A model generated the notes under the pieces. It was not told the DNA's origin and made no database searches. It saw only the letters and a list, made by a program, of their open reading frames with translations. From Embleya sp040605455 (GTDB taxonomy: Bacteria; Actinomycetota; Actinomycetes; Streptomycetales; Streptomycetaceae), in the NCBI RefSeq assembly GCF_040605455.1, contig NZ_JBEXCV010000247.1:1-8207 (forward strand): a stretch of 8,207 nucleotides of DNA, in the 5' to 3' direction. A program made the translations under genes and the position numbers. Positions 5,928 to 8,207 of the stretch are shown here, in pieces. Within the stretch, counting starts at the first letter, position 1. Each line of letters begins with the position of its first letter.

Positions 5928-5952
5928 GGCCGGCGGAGCGAGTCCGCCGGCC
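5928..5952. terminator. Probable bidirectional terminator between convergent genes
   Basis: GGCCGGCGGA (5928-5937) and TCCGCCGGCC (5943-5952) are perfect reverse complements around the loop GCGAG. The stem is 12 bases past the end of the XRE gene (minus strand) and about 87 past the transpeptidase (plus strand). A 10 bp GC stem with a 5 nt loop between two convergent genes is the expected actinobacterial terminator, even without a U-tract. Confidence 0.65.
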
Positions 5953-5963
5953 CCGACCTCGGG

Positions 5964-6812
5964 TCAGACCGCGCGCAGCGCGCCCGGGTGCCGGCCGGTG
6001 AGGTGGTCCAGCGCGGCCGAGGTGGGCTCGTCGACGGGGAGGTAGACGAGGAGGGTCTGGTCGACATCGGCCAGGTCGAGGATCTCGCGCTCCAGGCGTA
6101 GCTCGCCCGCCTCCGGATGGGCCAGGCGCTCGACGCCGACCCGGCGCGGCGGCGTGGCGGGTGAGGCCAGGCGAGCGGTGAACGCGGTGCCGGCGGTGCC
6201 GGCCAGCCCGTCGACGAAGTCCTGTACGTACGGATCGTCGAACGCGGCCGCCATTCGCAGGATCGCGGCGTGTTCGTCGGCTATCCGCTCCCAGTCGGGA
6301 TAGGCCGCGCGCGCCCGCGCGTCGGTGAACACGTAGCGCACGAGGTTGGGTTGCTCTTCGTCCAGGATGCCCAGTGGGCGGGCGAGGCGCTCGTAGCCGT
6401 TGGTGAACGCGAGCACGTCTGCGAGTCGGTCGACCAGCAGCGCCGGAGCCGGCTCGAGTCGGTCCAGGAGCGCGCGCACGGTGGGGCGCACGGCTCGCGC
6501 CGGCGGCTGCCCGCCCGTGAACGGGAACACCTCGCCCGCGGCGGCCTTGGCCAGCCGGCGCACGTGCACGCGCTCGTCCGAGGTCAGCCGGAGCGCGTCC
6601 GCCAGCGCCGCCAGGACCTGGCCGGACGGGCGGCGGTCGCGGCCCTGTTCCAGCCGTGTGAGGTACTCGACGCTGACCCCCGCCAGGGTCGCCAACTCGG
6701 ACCGGCGCAGGCCCGGGGTGCGCCGCCGGGGGCCGTCGGGAAGCCCGACGTCGGCGGGTCGGACCACCGCGCGGCGGACGCGGAGGTACGTACCAAGTTC
6801 GTTCTCGCTCAC
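5964..6812 (-). CDS. XRE-family helix-turn-helix regulator with MmyB-like ligand-binding domain
   Basis: A 282-residue transcription regulator. The start at GTG 6812 gives the family's usual N-terminus (SENELGTYLRVRRA) and length. An upstream ATG at 7010 would add 66 residues with a repetitive Glu/Gly/Arg run made by a DNA tandem repeat and is rejected. Residues about 7-80 are the helix-turn-helix domain, with the characteristic stretch RRTPGLRRSELATLAGVSVE (30-49) followed by YLTRLEQGRDRRPSGQVLAA. Residues about 108-272 match the PAS-like MmyB ligand-binding region (LVDRLADVLAFTNGYERLA at 126-144; DPYVQDFVDGL at 193-203). Such regulators typically sit divergently from the gene they control, here the broken DoxX-like gene. 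TAGACT (6825-6820) lies seven bases before the GTG with no ribosome site between, so the mRNA may be leaderless. Confidence 0.92.
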   Translation of the reverse strand: MSENELGTYLRVRRAVVRPADVGLPDGPRRRTPGLRRSELATLAGVSVEYLTRLEQGRDRRPSGQVLAALADALRLTSDERVHVRRLAKAAAGEVFPFTGGQPPARAVRPTVRALLDRLEPAPALLVDRLADVLAFTNGYERLARPLGILDEEQPNLVRYVFTDARARAAYPDWERIADEHAAILRMAAAFDDPYVQDFVDGLAGTAGTAFTARLASPATPPRRVGVERLAHPEAGELRLEREILDLADVDQTLLVYLPVDEPTSAALDHLTGRHPGALRAV

Positions 6813-7002
6813 GGTCCGCAGTCTATGGCGAGCCGGCGGCGCGATCGTGGCCCCGGCGGTGCCCGTCTCGGCACGGCCTTCCTCGGCACGGCCTTCCTCG
6901 GCACGGCCTTCCTCGGCACCGGCCGACCGAGCACGGTGGGCAACGCGCCGGGCCGGACTTCGGCCGGACGCTGCTCGCACCCCCGTCGCTTCGAGCAATG
7001 CC
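6813..7002. other. Divergent intergenic region between XRE and DoxX-like genes
   Basis: This 190 bp gap should hold the promoters of both genes. The only -10-like element I can propose is TAGACT on the minus strand (6825-6820), with no good -35. About 46 bp near its centre is a 15 bp tandem repeat, listed separately. No ribosome site is clear ahead of the DoxX-like ATG. Confidence 0.5.
6871..6919. repeat. 15 bp tandem repeat, three copies plus a partial fourth
   Basis: The unit GCACGGCCTTCCTCG occurs exactly at 6871-6885, 6886-6900 and 6901-6915, followed by GCAC (6916-6919). The repeats are identical, so they are recent or still changing by slippage. They lie between the divergent XRE and DoxX-like starts. 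As 15 is a multiple of three, the repeat keeps spurious frames open on both strands (for example Glu-Glu-Gly-Arg-Ala on the minus strand). Confidence 0.9.
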
Positions 7003-7355
7003 ATGTTCATCGGCTACGCCGTGGTCAGCGCCCTGTTCGCCGTCGTACTCGCCGCCTCGGCGGTGATCACCATCACCCGTCAGGAGGCGATCGTGGCGCA
7101 GATGCGGAGGCTGCGCGTGCCGGACGGTCGGTTCCCGGGTCCGGTGGTGGCCAAGGTGGCGGCGCGCTCGGTCTGTTGGCCGGTCTCGCCGTGCCCGGAT
7201 TGGGGGTTGCCGCCGCGATCGGGCTGATCCTGTACTTCGTCGGCGCGCTACCGGCGCACCGGCGACTGCGCGACTACGCGCTCGCTCCGGCGGCGGTGTT
7301 CGTGCTCGTCGCGGCCGCCGCCCGGACGCTTCGGGTGGCTTCGAGCCGAGGCCGC
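7003..7355 (+). pseudogene. DoxX-like small membrane protein, frameshifted
   Basis: The ATG at 7003 begins MFIGYAVVSALFAVVLAASA, a first membrane helix typical of small (about 120-residue) DoxX-like proteins. This frame reads sensibly to PVVAKVA (about 7161), then gives a Cys/Trp/Pro-rich tail and stops at 7227. From about 7164 a different plus frame continues the family pattern: ALGLLAGLAVPGLGVAAAIG, then LILYFVGALPAHRRLRDYA, then APAAVFVLVAAAARTLRVAS. The switch equals loss of one base in the GGCGGCGCGC run near 7157-7166. Restored, it would be a four-helix membrane protein of about 115 residues, whose family is loosely linked to redox or stress functions. After RTLRVASS no stop appears where one is expected. 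That frame stays open to 7880, antisense to the next gene, so the 3' end also looks eroded. The end given is approximate. No clear ribosome site precedes the ATG. A sequencing error in a GC run is the alternative. Confidence 0.75.
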
Positions 7356-7613
7356 TCAGTGGTCGGCACGGCGTACGCCGCTCGCGCTCAGGCGCTGGAT
7401 GTCGGTGACCGTCTGGGCCAGGACGGCGAGTTGGCGGCGGAACGCGACGAAGTCGCGGGCCTGCCAGGCGAGCGCGGCCTGCTCCAGCGCGTGCTCCACG
7501 GCCCGCTCGTAGTGCGCCCGGGTCGCGTCGTCCACCCTGGACAGCACGGCCGCGTCGATGTGCGGGCGCAGGGGGCTGTCGTCGATGACGATGCGCACGT
7601 TCGGGCGTTCCAT
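7356..7613 (-). CDS. Hypothetical protein, 85 residues
   Basis: I do not recognise this protein. Nearly every codon from ATG 7613 to the TGA at 7358-7356 ends in G or C, as in real genes of this genome. Upstream of the ATG that bias falls, so the longer in-frame starts (near 7670 and 7823) are less likely, although no ribosome site is visible before 7613. The product starts MERPNVRIVIDDSPLRPHID and is then largely helical: HYERAVEHALEQAALAWQAR and DFVAFRRQLAVLAQTVTDIQ could form an amphipathic helical hairpin. No signal peptide, membrane helix or Cys is present, so it is probably a small cytoplasmic, perhaps dimeric, protein. It is convergent with, and abuts, the broken DoxX-like gene, and lies downstream of the right-edge TetR gene in the same direction. 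Confidence 0.65.
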   Translation of the reverse strand: MERPNVRIVIDDSPLRPHIDAAVLSRVDDATRAHYERAVEHALEQAALAWQARDFVAFRRQLAVLAQTVTDIQRLSASGVRRADH

Positions 7614-7836
7614 GGCGTCAACGGTCGCATCGCCGGCCGGAATCGGGCAGCCGGCGCATGGGGCGCGCATCGATGCGGACGGCGAGCGGTCGGGGGTGGA
7701 ACGGCCGGTCGCGGCCCGGCGGGTGCGCGGGCGGACGTGCGGCTCGGGGTGGCGCCCCAGGATGTCCGCCGGGGCCTGTCTTCGATCCTGTGTCGCGGAT
7801 CCCGACGCGGATGGAAGGCACACCCCAAGGCGCGTC
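7614..7836. other. Gap between the small hypothetical gene and the right-edge TetR gene
   Basis: This 223 bp stretch is open in the minus-strand frame of the 85-residue protein, but without the codon bias of the gene itself. I see no convincing promoter, terminator or ribosome site in it. A short imperfect dyad around GATCC (7783-7787) and GGATC (7796-7800) is too weak to call. Confidence 0.4.
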
Positions 7837-8207
7837 CTAGGAGGCGGAGCCGATCAGGGCCGCGGTGGTGGCGGAGGTGAGTCGGTCCAGGTAGTCGTCG
7901 GTGAGCGGGGTGCGGGTGACCGCCAGGCGCCAGTAGAGCGGGCCGACGATGAGGTCGAGGGCCAGGTCGACGTCGAAGCCCGGCGGGAGTTCGCCGCGAC
8001 CGTCCGCGGCCCGGAGCACGGCGGTGCCGATCCGGCGCTGGGTGCCGTGCAGCACGGTGTCCAGCTTGCGGGTGATCTCCGGATTGCGAGCCGCCTCGGC
8101 GAGCAGGTCGGGGATGATCTGCGAGGCGAGCGGGTGGCGCAGCGCGCGAGCGGCCTCGGCGACGGACCGACGACCCGGCAGCCGGCGGCGCGGGACTCGC
8201 GGCGACC
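7837..8207 (-). CDS. TetR-family regulator, C-terminal part (gene runs off the right edge)
   Basis: Only the last 120 or so residues are in the window. The reading frame is open from the right edge to the stop at 7839-7837. It reads RRSVAEAARALRHPLASQII, then PDLLAEAARNPEITRKLDTV, then DVDLALDLIVGPLYWRLAVT and ends AALIGSAS. That order, a central LLAEAARNPE helix and the late ALDLIVGPLYWRLAVT helix, is typical of the TetR_C_11 type C-terminal domain, which binds ligand and mediates dimerisation. The N-terminal helix-turn-helix must lie beyond 8207. A GTG at 8055 exists in frame but would start mid-domain and is not the start. Its target is unknown and may lie outside the window. Confidence 0.85.
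   Translation of the reverse strand, partial: SPRVPRRRLPGRRSVAEAARALRHPLASQIIPDLLAEAARNPEITRKLDTVLHGTQRRIGTAVLRAADGRGELPPGFDVDLALDLIVGPLYWRLAVTRTPLTDDYLDRLTSATTAALIGSAS

Noticed and set aside
6785..6794. GGTACGTACC palindrome near the start of the XRE gene as an operator
   Set aside because: It falls within the codons for Gly-Thr-Tyr of the conserved N-terminus, so protein sequence explains it. There is no second copy.
6813..7010. N-terminal extension of the XRE regulator to ATG 7010
   Set aside because: The extra 66 residues come from the tandem repeat and intergenic DNA, overlap the DoxX-like start, and are not part of the family's usual N-terminus.
6270..7880. 536-residue plus-strand open frame
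   Set aside because: Most of it is antisense to the XRE gene and the small hypothetical gene. Only the part from about 7164 to 7355 encodes something recognisable, the second half of the DoxX-like protein.
1..8207. Mobile element, prophage, CRISPR, toxin-antitoxin or RNA gene
   Set aside because: I found no transposase or integrase motifs, no regularly spaced repeats, no tRNA-like cloverleaf or T-loop sequence, and no terminal repeats with target duplications.

Overview
The window is GC-rich DNA (roughly 70% or more by eye) with near-saturated G/C at third codon positions, SD-like AGGAGG ribosome sites, frequent GTG starts and 1-4 nt gene overlaps. This points to an actinobacterial chromosome, probably Streptomyces or a close relative. 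I see no transposase, phage gene, CRISPR array, tRNA or rRNA. All family calls come from reading the proteins by eye, without database searches.

Layout. (1) 1-598 has no gene I can support, but carries two strong inverted repeats. The one at 339-375 is followed on the minus strand by a T-rich stretch and looks like the terminator of the operon to its right. (2) 599-2864, minus strand, is a tightly packed operon of three genes: a TetR-type repressor (GTG start at 2864), an ECF sigma factor (4 nt overlap) and a single-pass membrane protein (1 nt overlap) that may regulate the sigma factor. (3) 2865-2998 is a divergent control region with two ACGTAC-type dyads, the likely TetR operators, and a further dyad in the rightward leader. 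(4) 2999-4923, plus strand, is a small cupin and a 14-helix DHA2-type MFS exporter with a 4 nt overlap. The exporter runs through a terminator-like hairpin near its 3' end, and a possible 50-residue ORF starts at its stop codon behind a strong ribosome site. (5) 5164-5841, plus strand, is a secreted L,D-transpeptidase with a peptidoglycan-binding-like N-terminal domain. (6) 5842-5963 is a convergent intergenic stretch with three successive dyads. (7) 5964-6812, minus strand, is an XRE regulator of the MmyB-like type. (8) 6813-7002 contains a 15 bp tandem repeat. (9) 7003 to about 7355, plus strand, is a DoxX-like small membrane protein gene broken by a one-base frameshift and lacking a stop at the expected place. 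(10) 7356-7613, minus strand, is an unrecognised 85-residue protein. (11) 7837 to the right edge, minus strand, is the C-terminal part of a second TetR-family regulator.

How the parts may work together. The most coherent unit is 599-4923. A TetR repressor faces a cupin-exporter operon across shared operators, a common arrangement for ligand-induced efflux. Less usually, the repressor is translationally coupled to an ECF sigma factor and its membrane partner. If the operators are autoregulatory, an inducer would release the exporter and also raise the sigma factor, linking efflux to a wider response. This is inference. The transpeptidase, XRE/DoxX pair and the right-edge TetR look like separate accessory genes.
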